Below are positions 44,108 to 51,233 of a DNA stretch of 64,000 nt, piece after piece. The notes below the pieces were generated by a model. That model did not search any database. It was not told the DNA's origin and saw only the letters and a list, made by a program, of their open reading frames with translations. Source of the stretch: Saprospiraceae bacterium UBA6168 (lineage in GTDB: Bacteria > Bacteroidota > Bacteroidia > Chitinophagales > Saprospiraceae). The stretch is from the NCBI GenBank assembly GCA_002435785.1, contig DIUC01000056.1, positions 48,128 to 112,127 on the forward strand. The letters are read 5' to 3'. Both the position numbers and the translations under genes were made by a program. Numbering within the stretch: the stretch's first letter is position 1; the number at the start of each line of letters is the position of its first letter.

Positions 44108-45043
44108 TTATTTGTTTTTGTAAAACAGCACCCGGTGCTCCTCCACGTTTTTGCCGACGATGCTGACCCAGTTGCCCCGCTCGTCGAAGGTGTAGGTGAC
44201 GGGATCGCCCTCAAAGATGCGGGTGACGACAGTCTGGCCTTTGTCGTTTTTGCTTTTTTTGTACCCAACTGGGCCGCCAAATCCCTTCACCAGGAACTTC
44301 CGTTTTTTGCTGTCAAACTGATAGTAACCCACGCTTTGGAGCAAGCCGTTTTTGTCCCTTTCAAAAGTGTTTTCCATGCCGGGCCTGCTTTCTCCTTTTT
44401 TCACGGTCCGGGTCTGTGTTTTTGCCAAATGTCCCTGCTTCCATTCAAAACTGATTTCCCGCCATTCCGACCCGTCTTCGGCAAGCCCACGGTGGTTCCG
44501 AATTTGGGTGATATGGCCATCCTCGTCAAATTCCTGAAAAGTGAGCAATTGGTCATTTTCCTTCAAGCGCCAGTATTCTTTATTCTCCTCATAAACGACA
44601 TACACCGAGCCGCCCGATTTGGAAGTGGTGCTGTCCAATTTCCAGTCGTTTGAATAATGGTATTCCAATGTTGTTTGGCCACGTTGGGTGATGGTCTTGA
44701 GGAGCTTGCCGGTAGCCTTGGAATAAACTTCCGTACCAAATTCAGGCCTGTTCATCTCAAAAAACAAGTGGAAAATAGTATCCGCCTCGATGATGATTTT
44801 GTTGGTCCAGTAGGAGCGATTACCGTTTTCTATCCGATGGTAGTAAAAGGAATCCAATTGGCCCAAGATGACCTCGGCTTTTTTGGTCAAGCTGCTGTTT
44901 TCGCCGGGGGCGAGGGTGTAGCCAGAGCGGTGGTTCTCGTACCAGTCAACGAACTGGAGCAGGGAGTCCTTGTGGAGGGTGCCGGGCTGGGCCTGGCAGT
45001 GCAGCGCCGCAAGGAGCATCAATATGGCGAGTGCTTTTTTCAT
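44108..45043 (-). CDS. Secreted protein with YD-like motifs (paralogue A)
   Basis: 311 residues with a signal peptide (ALAILMLLAALHCQAQ). After PGTLHKDSLLQFVDWYENHR the chain runs through repeated strand pairs with short turn motifs: FQEFDEDGHITQIRNHRG, FERDKNGLLQSVGYYQFD and VTYTFDERGNWVSIVGKN. The D-x-x-G-x-(V/I) turns resemble RHS/YD-type repeats. It is closely related to the gene upstream (45050-46057), sharing the head and the tail. Spacing of 6 bp shows co-transcription with it. Function unknown, probably surface or periplasmic. Confidence 0.75.
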   Translation of the reverse strand: MKKALAILMLLAALHCQAQPGTLHKDSLLQFVDWYENHRSGYTLAPGENSSLTKKAEVILGQLDSFYYHRIENGNRSYWTNKIIIEADTIFHLFFEMNRPEFGTEVYSKATGKLLKTITQRGQTTLEYHYSNDWKLDSTTSKSGGSVYVVYEENKEYWRLKENDQLLTFQEFDEDGHITQIRNHRGLAEDGSEWREISFEWKQGHLAKTQTRTVKKGESRPGMENTFERDKNGLLQSVGYYQFDSKKRKFLVKGFGGPVGYKKSKNDKGQTVVTRIFEGDPVTYTFDERGNWVSIVGKNVEEHRVLFYKNK

Positions 45044-45049
45044 GGTCGG

Positions 45050-46057
45050 CTATTGTTGTTTGTAAAACAGGGTTCGGTTGTGTTCCATAAAATCTCCTAC
45101 TATACTTATCCAGTTGCCCCGCTCATCGAAAGTATAAGTTACAAAAAATTCTTGCGACCTGCGGGTGACGGTTGTCTGTCCTTTTTCGTTCAAGGCAGTT
45201 TCATATTTGAATATGGCGCCCTTGTTGTCGCCATTGAGCGAGTTCCAGCTTAGGTGTTCTTTATCATGGAATACATTGTAAGTTCTCCGCAGCAAGCCTC
45301 TATCATCCCACTCCATGTTGGTTTCTTGGTCAAAAGTGACTTGGTTCTGTTTTACACGCACCTCCCTTCTTTGAATACAATGGCCGTTTTGCCACTTGTA
45401 CTGGACGGTCGTATAGGTTGTGCTGTCCATTTTTCCATCCGAATATTCGTAAAGGGCGCTGATAATATGGCCATCCGAATCATACTCCCTCGTATATTTG
45501 AGTCGGCCGGATGGCAGGTGTTTACAGGTTTCTTCTTTTCCATCAAACTCAATGACCTCTCTGCCTTTGAGTAGCAAATCAAATTGTCCATTTTCGGTTT
45601 TATGTATTCCGTAAGATACGATACTGTCCATTTGGCCATGTTCATTGTGGAAAAAAATCCTTTTTTGTCGGCCATCCTCGTCTTCAGCGGCATGTACCAG
45701 ACCCGATTTTTTGGAGTAAGTCTTTTTAAAACTGGTTGTATCCTGAAACCCGTAATATTCATTCGCTATGGTATCTGCCACAACTATCCACCTTCTTGGA
45801 GAGGCGGACTTTTTGCCATTGTCAATGTGATAGAGATGAATTGAATCCAATTGCGCCAGTAAAACAAAAGGTAGTTTATAAATGCCACCAGGCAATAGGT
45901 CATCCAGATGGTAGCTTTTGGTGACGTAGTAAATATCGGGATAGGTGGTTTGGTCCATACCAACGAACTGGAGCAGGGAATCCAAGTGGAGGGTGCCGGG
46001 CTGTGCTTGGCCCGCCAAAGAGAAGAATAGGAATAGATGGGTTAATAGGTTTTTCAA
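45050..46057 (-). CDS. Secreted protein with YD-like motifs (paralogue B)
   Basis: 335 residues with a signal peptide (LLTHLFLFFSLAGQAQ). The head PGTLHLDSLLQFVGMDQT and tail VTYTFDERGNWISIVGDFME match paralogue A, showing a tandem duplication followed by divergence in the middle. Turn motifs include FHNEHGQMDSIVSYGIH, YTREYDSDGHIISALYEY and MEWDDRGLLRRTYNVF. No enzyme motif is visible. It stands first in the two-gene unit. Its start lies only 12 bp from the end of a degenerate fragment of the formate dehydrogenase tail. Confidence 0.75.
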   Translation of the reverse strand: MKNLLTHLFLFFSLAGQAQPGTLHLDSLLQFVGMDQTTYPDIYYVTKSYHLDDLLPGGIYKLPFVLLAQLDSIHLYHIDNGKKSASPRRWIVVADTIANEYYGFQDTTSFKKTYSKKSGLVHAAEDEDGRQKRIFFHNEHGQMDSIVSYGIHKTENGQFDLLLKGREVIEFDGKEETCKHLPSGRLKYTREYDSDGHIISALYEYSDGKMDSTTYTTVQYKWQNGHCIQRREVRVKQNQVTFDQETNMEWDDRGLLRRTYNVFHDKEHLSWNSLNGDNKGAIFKYETALNEKGQTTVTRRSQEFFVTYTFDERGNWISIVGDFMEHNRTLFYKQQ

Positions 46058-46069
46058 ATTGTTTTTCTT

Positions 46070-46130
46070 TTAATTCACGCTCTCCACCTTATACTCCGGG
46101 CGATGTGCAATCGAATCCGTTAAGCCGCTT
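46070..46130 (-). pseudogene. Fragment of formate dehydrogenase gene 3' end (duplicated tail)
   Basis: On the minus strand this codes for SGLTDSIAHRPEYKVESVN followed by a stop, against SGVTDSIAHCPEYKVVSVRV at the true end of the gene at 46873. At DNA level 42 of 47 positions agree between 46076-46122 and 46891-46937. The fragment begins exactly where the small helical-partner gene ends; that gene's last codons and stop come from it in another frame. It indicates that the gene pair was inserted at, or recombined with, a dehydrogenase tail. Confidence 0.85.
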
Positions 46131-46350
46131 TCTTCCTAAAAGAAACATTCACCTCAAACCCTGCCAGCACGTCTTTCAATTCCGACAAAAACCTGTCCCT
46201 TATATCTTCGTACTGCCGTTTCTGGGACGAGCTACCGTCCTTTCCACGGTGGAGAGCAATCATTTTGTTGACTTCCTTGATTTGCTCTAAAAGGTCAACA
46301 ACCCTGGCTATATCATTGTCCAATGCTACTTCTTCAATCATTTTTTTCAA
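46120..46350 (-). CDS. Small helical partner protein of nucleotidyltransferase module, copy 1
   Basis: 76 residues, mostly helical: VALDNDIARVVDLLEQIKEV, NKMIALHRGKD, then KRQYEDIRDRFLSELKDVL. It is related to the 96-residue protein of copy 2 (shared pattern DL(L/I)EQI..VNKM..LH....D followed by Y...R..FL..L). The start overlaps the end of the nucleotidyltransferase gene by 17 bp, typical of coupled translation. The last residues (RKKAA) and the stop lie in a fragment of the neighbouring dehydrogenase tail. The likely role is an antitoxin or binding partner, by analogy with other MNT modules; not proven. Confidence 0.7.
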   Translation of the reverse strand: MKKMIEEVALDNDIARVVDLLEQIKEVNKMIALHRGKDGSSSQKRQYEDIRDRFLSELKDVLAGFEVNVSFRKKAA

Positions 46351-46834
46351 ATTTTAGTTGAACAAATCCTTTTGAGAACTTGGGCTTTGACCTATTTGCT
46401 TTGGTTGTGCTGAATAGATGCAACCAATACGCACGGTCAGATTTAGTGAAAACATGCTTGGAATGAGTTTCAGAATAATTGCAAACCACGTAAGCATCAA
46501 CCCCAAAAATCGTCCTTGCATGCTTAGATGAAAAACGGTCATCAATCAACTTTTCGTTCACTTCGTAATCACGATAATCTAAAAATACGACAAAATCAAT
46601 GTCTTCGGGGTTTGGCTTTTTGCTTACAAAACTGCCATTGACCCAAACATAAAAACCATGTTTGGTATTCGGCGTCAGTTCGCTCAAGTATCCTACAAAA
46701 CGATTGAATAGCTCCAATCTGTTAGAGTAGTCATCAAGACTGGTTGTAAAAATTGAACTGAACTCGGTTAGGTCAATCTCGTAGATTTTTCCAGCCACCA
46801 AATTCCCCCTCTCATCAAACTCTAGTTCTCCCAT
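46334..46834 (-). CDS. DUF6932-like nucleotidyltransferase, copy 1
   Basis: 166 residues, no signal peptide. The minimal-nucleotidyltransferase signature is WVNGSFVSKKPNPEDIDFVV: a GS motif followed by D-x-D for metal and nucleotide binding. Later blocks are FGVDAYVVCNYSETHSKHVF, TKSDRAYWLHLF and FSKGFVQLKFEKND. The N-terminus (MGELEFDERGNLVAGKIYEI) is also found, in changed form, in copy 2 at 50344. Such proteins could modify RNA, tRNA or protein with a nucleotide, as MNT-type toxins do. The gene is followed by its helical partner with overlap. It lies 39 bp downstream of the dehydrogenase stop. Confidence 0.78.
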   Translation of the reverse strand: MGELEFDERGNLVAGKIYEIDLTEFSSIFTTSLDDYSNRLELFNRFVGYLSELTPNTKHGFYVWVNGSFVSKKPNPEDIDFVVFLDYRDYEVNEKLIDDRFSSKHARTIFGVDAYVVCNYSETHSKHVFTKSDRAYWLHLFSTTKANRSKPKFSKGFVQLKFEKND

Positions 46835-46872
46835 AGCGTTGCTTTTAGTTATTCACGGACTGGCAGTCCATG

Positions 46873-49668
46873 CTACCCCCTACTCACCCGCACACTCACC
46901 ACCTTATATTCCGGGCAATGCGCAATCGAATCCGTTACCCCCGACGTCACGTTGTTCACCATCAATTCTGGGAAGTGAAAGGTGGTGCTAAGGATGCCGG
47001 GCTTCACGTCATCACTGACTTTCGCTTTCACCTTGCACTCACCACGAGGGCTTTCGATGCGGACGAAATCACCGTTGGAAATGCCGTTTTGGGCGGCGTC
47101 CAGCGGATTGATGATAAGCACGTCCTCCGTGAAAATCTTCACGTTGGGCGTGCGACGGGTCATCGTGCCGACATTGTATTGTTCCAAGACCCGGTTGGTC
47201 GTAAGGATGAACGGGTAGTCGGCTTGGTGGTCGAGGATTTCGCTGGTTTCCACGAAGTCACGGAAGACGAACTTACCCTTGCCCCGCTTGAACTCGCCGA
47301 CGTGCAGCAGCGGCGTGTCCGTTCCATCGGGTTTCACGGGCCACTGCTTGCCCTGCTTGCCGAGTTCGTCCCATTTCACGCCAGCGAAGAACGGCACGAT
47401 TTGGCTGATTTCTTCGAGCATCCCCTTCGCCGTGTAGGGCGCTTGCGGATATCCGAGGCGGTTCATCATTTCCACCAAAATCACGCCGTCTGGCTTGCTT
47501 TCGCCGATAGGCTCCACCACTTTTTGCACCTTCTGGATGCGGCGCTCGCCGTTGGTGAACGTGCCTTCTTTTTCCAAAAACGAAGCGCCCGGCAGCACGA
47601 CGTGTGCGTATTTGGCGGTTTCGGTCATAAAAATCTCCTGCACCACCAATAGGTCGAGGCTGCTCAATGCCTTCTTCACGTGGTGGGTGTTCGGGTCGCT
47701 CTGCGCCATGTCCTCGCCCATCACCCACACCGCTTTTAGCTTGCCTTCGAGGGCGGCGTCGTACATTTCGGGGATGGTCAGGCCGACTTTGTCGCTCATT
47801 TTTGCCCCATAAAACTCCTCGTAGCGGGCGTGTACTTGTGGGTCGGTCACGTCAAAGTAGCCGGCACCTTGATAGGGCTGTGTACCCATGTCAGCCATGC
47901 CCTGCACGTTGTTTTGGCCCCGCAGCGGGTTCACGCCGCAGCCGGGCTTGCCCACGTTGCCCGTAATCATTGCTAAGTCAGCGATGAGCATGATGGCGTA
48001 GGTGCCTTGATAATGCTCCGTGACGCCGAGGCCGTGGAATTCCATCGCCAGTTTTGCGGAAGCATAAGTAATGGCGGCAGCACGAACCTGCTCCCGTGGT
48101 ACGCCGCTCACGGCCTCCAGTTCGTCAATGTTCAGGTTAAGGATGCCTTCGCAAAAATCGTTGAACCCCTCCGTGCGGGTAGCGACGAAGCCCTCGTCCA
48201 CCAGCCCTTCCTTGATGATGTAGTAGAGCATCATGTTCAGCACCGCCACATTGGTGCCGGGGCGGAGCTGGAGAAAATGCGTGGCATATTTGGCCAGCGT
48301 CGTGCGGCGTGGGTCAATGACGATAAGCGGCGTGCCCTTCATCGCCTTCTGTTTCAGCTTCGCCCCGGTGACAGGGTGGCCGGCCATCGGGTTCGCCCCG
48401 ATGACGAGGATACACTCGGTCAGCTTCAGGTCAACGATGGAATTGGTGGCGGCACCCGTGCCGAAAGTGCGCTGCATACCGAGTGCCGTCGGCGAGTGGC
48501 AGACCCTTGCGCAGCCGTCAATATTGTTCGTGCCGAAGCAGGCACGAATCATTTTTTGCATCAAATAATTCTCCTCGTTGGTGCAGCGGCTGCTGCTAAT
48601 GCCCGCCACGGCGTCGCCGCCGTAGGTGTTTTTGATGTCGGTCAAACGGGTGGCGAGGTAGTCGTACACCTCGTCCCAAGTCACCCTTTCGAGGACACCG
48701 TTCTTGCGAATCATCGGGTATTGGATGCGCTCCGGGTGGTTGTAGAACTTGAAGGCGTAGCGGCCTTTCAGGCAAGTATGCCCAGCGTTCACTTCGGCAT
48801 CGAACGGTGCTTGGATGCTGAGAATTTGGCCGTTCTTTACACTTACGTCAAGGTTGCAACCCACGCCGCAATAGGTGCAGATGGTACGCACTTTGTCCTG
48901 CCCGACAACTGCCTTGGATTGGTAAATATCGTGGATGGCGCTCGTTGGGCAAGCCTGGGAGCAAGCCCCGCAGGAGACGCAGTCGGAGGTGAAAAAGTCC
49001 TGGTCAAGCCCCTTGATGATTTTGCTGTCGAAGCCTCTCCCAGCCACACTAAGCACGAGTTGGCCCTGCACCTCGTCGCAGGCCCGCACACAACGGTAGC
49101 ACATGATGCACTTCGAGAGGTCGGAGGTCATGTACGGGTGGCTAAGGTCCTTCTCCCGGTCGGTATGCACTTCACCATGCGGGTAGCGCACGGTGCGGAT
49201 GCCGACACGGGCGGCCACATCCTGGAGTTCGCAGTTGCCGTTCACCTCGCAGGTGAGGCATTCGAGCGGGTGGTCGGTGAGCACCAACTCGATGATGTTC
49301 TTGCGCAGCTTCTGGATGCTTTCGGTTTCGGTAAAAACCATCATGCCCTCCTGTACCGGGGTATGGCAAGAGGCGACCGTTTTGAGGGATGAGGGATGAG
49401 GGATGAGGGATGAACCGTTGCTCGTCCCATTCGTACCTAATCCCTCATTCCTCATCCCTACTTCCACGGAACATACCCTGCAAGAACCGAACGGCTCCAG
49501 GTTGGGCGCATCGCAGAGGGTGGGCACGTAGTCCTTGCCTTTGTAGCGCCGCACGAACGAGAGGATGGTCTCGCCCGGCACGATGGCGTAGGACTGCCCG
49601 TTGATAAGGGCGGTCTTGGTGAGGGTGATGGTTGGATTGGGGGCGGTGGTTACAGCTTCTGATACCAT
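46873..49668 (-). CDS. Formate dehydrogenase alpha-type subunit (molybdopterin, Fe-S) with NuoG-like N-terminus
   Basis: 931 residues from ATG 49668. Domain order: plant-type [2Fe-2S] ferredoxin (YVPTLCDAPNLEPFGSCRVC ... ASCHTP), His-Cys3 [4Fe-4S] site (DHPLECLTCEVNGNC), two [4Fe-4S] clusters (CIMCYRCVRACDE, CVSCGACSQACPTSA), a further [4Fe-4S] site (CTYCGVGCNLDVSV), then the molybdopterin domains (ISSSRCTNEENYLMQKMIRA; catalytic-position C390 in CARVCHSP) and the C-terminal dinucleotide-binding domain. Cysteine replaces selenocysteine. The reaction would be formate oxidation to CO2 coupled to NAD or another carrier, but no NuoE/F-like or FdhD gene lies nearby. A 26-codon repeat insertion sits in the first ferredoxin domain (49384-49461). 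It is bracketed by two nucleotidyltransferase modules. Confidence 0.92.
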   Translation of the reverse strand: MVSEAVTTAPNPTITLTKTALINGQSYAIVPGETILSFVRRYKGKDYVPTLCDAPNLEPFGSCRVCSVEVGMRNEGLGTNGTSNGSSLIPHPSSLKTVASCHTPVQEGMMVFTETESIQKLRKNIIELVLTDHPLECLTCEVNGNCELQDVAARVGIRTVRYPHGEVHTDREKDLSHPYMTSDLSKCIMCYRCVRACDEVQGQLVLSVAGRGFDSKIIKGLDQDFFTSDCVSCGACSQACPTSAIHDIYQSKAVVGQDKVRTICTYCGVGCNLDVSVKNGQILSIQAPFDAEVNAGHTCLKGRYAFKFYNHPERIQYPMIRKNGVLERVTWDEVYDYLATRLTDIKNTYGGDAVAGISSSRCTNEENYLMQKMIRACFGTNNIDGCARVCHSPTALGMQRTFGTGAATNSIVDLKLTECILVIGANPMAGHPVTGAKLKQKAMKGTPLIVIDPRRTTLAKYATHFLQLRPGTNVAVLNMMLYYIIKEGLVDEGFVATRTEGFNDFCEGILNLNIDELEAVSGVPREQVRAAAITYASAKLAMEFHGLGVTEHYQGTYAIMLIADLAMITGNVGKPGCGVNPLRGQNNVQGMADMGTQPYQGAGYFDVTDPQVHARYEEFYGAKMSDKVGLTIPEMYDAALEGKLKAVWVMGEDMAQSDPNTHHVKKALSSLDLLVVQEIFMTETAKYAHVVLPGASFLEKEGTFTNGERRIQKVQKVVEPIGESKPDGVILVEMMNRLGYPQAPYTAKGMLEEISQIVPFFAGVKWDELGKQGKQWPVKPDGTDTPLLHVGEFKRGKGKFVFRDFVETSEILDHQADYPFILTTNRVLEQYNVGTMTRRTPNVKIFTEDVLIINPLDAAQNGISNGDFVRIESPRGECKVKAKVSDDVKPGILSTTFHFPELMVNNVTSGVTDSIAHCPEYKVVSVRVSRG
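49384..49461. repeat. In-frame GGGATGA-type palindromic insertion in the dehydrogenase gene
   Basis: Four or more tandem GGGATGA units (49384-49414) face an imperfect complementary arm (about 49438-49461). The element adds about 26 codons (MRNEGLGTNG ... SLIPHPSSLK) between two cluster-binding cysteines of the ferredoxin domain without breaking the frame. The same unit forms the terminator-like repeat at 1968-2037. Confidence 0.88.
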
Positions 49669-49774
49669 TAGGTTAGCGGTTTTATTGATTTTAGGCTTTG
49701 AAGGGTTTGGCGGCGGAAAGATAAAGAAAGTTCGAGAGGCTTGCAAATGGGGGGAAGTTCCATCAATTAGACAA

Positions 49775-49948
49775 TCAGGAATTAATATGTTTGTTTAACT
49801 TCCTCAAAACGTTGGCTTTTTCCTGTTCCCAAGCGGCTGCCCTTGCCATTGCTCACTCGGGGTCTTTGGCTAAGTCAATGGCCTTGAGGTCACGCAGCAT
49901 CTCTTTGGCTGCGAGCTTTAGTGCGACTTCATTTGAATCTTGTGTCAT
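49775..49948 (-). pseudogene. Possible split small gene with in-frame stop
   Basis: From ATG 49948 the minus strand reads MTQDSNEVALKLAAKEMLRD and LKAIDLAKDPE, then TGA, then in the same frame AMARAAAWEQEKANVLRKLN before a second stop. The whole would be a 57-residue helical protein broken once. It lies between the dehydrogenase start and copy 2 of the nucleotidyltransferase module. Its reality is uncertain; it may also be only a 31-residue peptide. The rest of 49669-50051 shows no gene. Confidence 0.35.
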
Positions 49949-50051
49949 GCTGGATGGTTTTTGTTCAAAGGTAGGATGTTCGGGGGAGGTTGCAAAGTAA
50001 GGCGGGCTTACAAACTTGTGAAAAGACTAGGTCAAACATTGCAAATCTCCT

Positions 50052-50342
50052 CTAAGCAGCCAATGGCCTCAAATCCAAGTGCCAGTCTTCTGGCAGCGGC
50101 TTGGCGAATTTGGCAGCATCCTTTTCGAGCAGTTCGACAGAATTGCGGATGGCGTCGAACAGGCTTGGCGAGTAACCATCCAGCTTCAGCAGTTCGGTAA
50201 TCAATTGTTTCAAGAAAACATTCCGGCGATAGACATACTGCCCCTGCATAAAATCGTCGCCTTGGTGTAGTTCCACCATTTTGTTGACCTTTTCTATTTG
50301 CTCAATGAGGTCTTCTATCTTATAGCTGTTTTTTACTTTCAT
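50052..50342 (-). CDS. Small helical partner protein of nucleotidyltransferase module, copy 2
   Basis: 96 residues: YKIEDLIEQIEKVNKMVELH, QGDDFMQGQYVYRRNVFLKQ, then a helix-rich tail (LFDAIRNSVELLEKDAAKFA) and LPEDWHLDLRPLAA. The N-terminal half is homologous to the 76-residue partner of copy 1; the C-terminal half is extra or has been lost in copy 1. It starts one base after the nucleotidyltransferase stop, so the two are translated together. No DNA-binding motif is visible, so direct protein inhibition of the enzyme is more likely than repressor action, if it is an antitoxin. Confidence 0.72.
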   Translation of the reverse strand: MKVKNSYKIEDLIEQIEKVNKMVELHQGDDFMQGQYVYRRNVFLKQLITELLKLDGYSPSLFDAIRNSVELLEKDAAKFAKPLPEDWHLDLRPLAA

Positions 50343-50343
50343 G

Positions 50344-50823
50344 TCAAAAGGCGATTTTGATGAATCCTTTTTGAAAACGCTTGCCGCCCCTGTTCTTGGG
50401 CGTGTAGCCGAATTGGTGTTCCCAATAAAGCCTGTCAGATTTAGTGAGAACCGCTTTTGGATGTCCTTCTGGGTAAACCTTCACAATATTAGCATCTACT
50501 TGGAACATTTCAAAGGCTGGCGTTCTTGAAAGCAGCCGCAATGATTGCTCTTTTTGTTCAACTACCTGATAATCAATAAAGTTCACAACGTCAATATCGC
50601 CAGGCTTCTGCTTTTTGGTGGCAAAGCTACCATCCATCCACTGCAAAAAAGGTTGACTGACCATGGCTTTTAAAGCCTCCAAATACCGCAGGTAACCTTC
50701 AAACAACCACCGCCTGTGCACCCGGTCGTCCAAACCTTCGACGAAGAAAGACTCGAACTCTTCCAACGTTATTTCTGTGATTTCATAAGGGACGATGTGG
50801 CCCTTTTTGTCGAATTGAAACAT
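50344..50823 (-). CDS. DUF6932-like nucleotidyltransferase, copy 2
   Basis: 159 residues beginning MFQFDKKGHIVPYEITEIT. The signature WMDGSFATKKQKPGDIDVVN gives the GS and D-x-D metal-binding residues. Later blocks DANIVKVYPEGHPKAVLTKS, DRLYWEHQFGYTPKNRGGKR and FQKGFIKIAF correspond to copy 1. The two copies are clearly homologous but much diverged, so this is not a recent duplication. It is probably cytoplasmic. The gene lies directly behind a truncated DUF1801 gene whose 3' part is missing, as if the module had replaced it. Confidence 0.8.
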   Translation of the reverse strand: MFQFDKKGHIVPYEITEITLEEFESFFVEGLDDRVHRRWLFEGYLRYLEALKAMVSQPFLQWMDGSFATKKQKPGDIDVVNFIDYQVVEQKEQSLRLLSRTPAFEMFQVDANIVKVYPEGHPKAVLTKSDRLYWEHQFGYTPKNRGGKRFQKGFIKIAF

Positions 50824-50855
50824 GGTATAAGTTTTCTCAGTTGGGGATAGGCATT

Positions 50856-50987
50856 TTTTGGCTCCTCCCCAGTTGCTTTTTTCATCACCTCCAAAATCGT
50901 AAAACTGTCCTTGCGCTTTTTTTCGCCCTCAAAGCTGTTGATAAAATCCTCCACGCTTTCCCTCGTTTGCCTTGTCTTTATTTCCAC
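50856..50987 (-). pseudogene. Truncated DUF1801 (YdhG-like) gene, 5' part only
   Basis: The first 44 residues (MEIKTRQTRESVEDFINSFE, KKRKDSFTILEVMKKATGEEPK) match the beginning of DUF1801/YdhG-type proteins, normally about 120-145 residues long. After EEPK the expected MWG-type continuation is missing; the frame runs on as NAYPQLRKLIPCF and stops at 50769 inside the nucleotidyltransferase gene. The rest of the family is not found nearby, so the gene was cut by a deletion or insertion at about 50850. Confidence 0.8.
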
Positions 50988-51233
50988 CAGTTTTGATTGC
51001 TTTTCAGCCGTGGTAAAGCTTTCGTTTTGGCAAAGCTAATTAATTTTGAGTGCGCCAAATGGAACAATAAAATCGAACCGCTGCGAGCAGTGAGGCACCA
51101 AACCAGGCAAGGTGTTGACCGCAGCTACAAACTTATGGGACTGTTTTCTTTTGAACAAACACCTGCATTCCGAATTATATTAGAACCCCTACCTTGCAAT
51201 TTTTAAATTCATCCTTTTTAATAAAACAACACG

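Noticed and set aside
48007..49392. Long plus-strand frame (461 codons) opposite the formate dehydrogenase gene
   Set aside because: It is the antisense shadow of a gene with clear cluster and cofactor motifs; its translation has no family features.
49853..49855. In-frame TGA near a formate dehydrogenase as selenocysteine codon
   Set aside because: It is not in the dehydrogenase gene, whose active-site position is an ordinary cysteine, and no SECIS-like element is evident.
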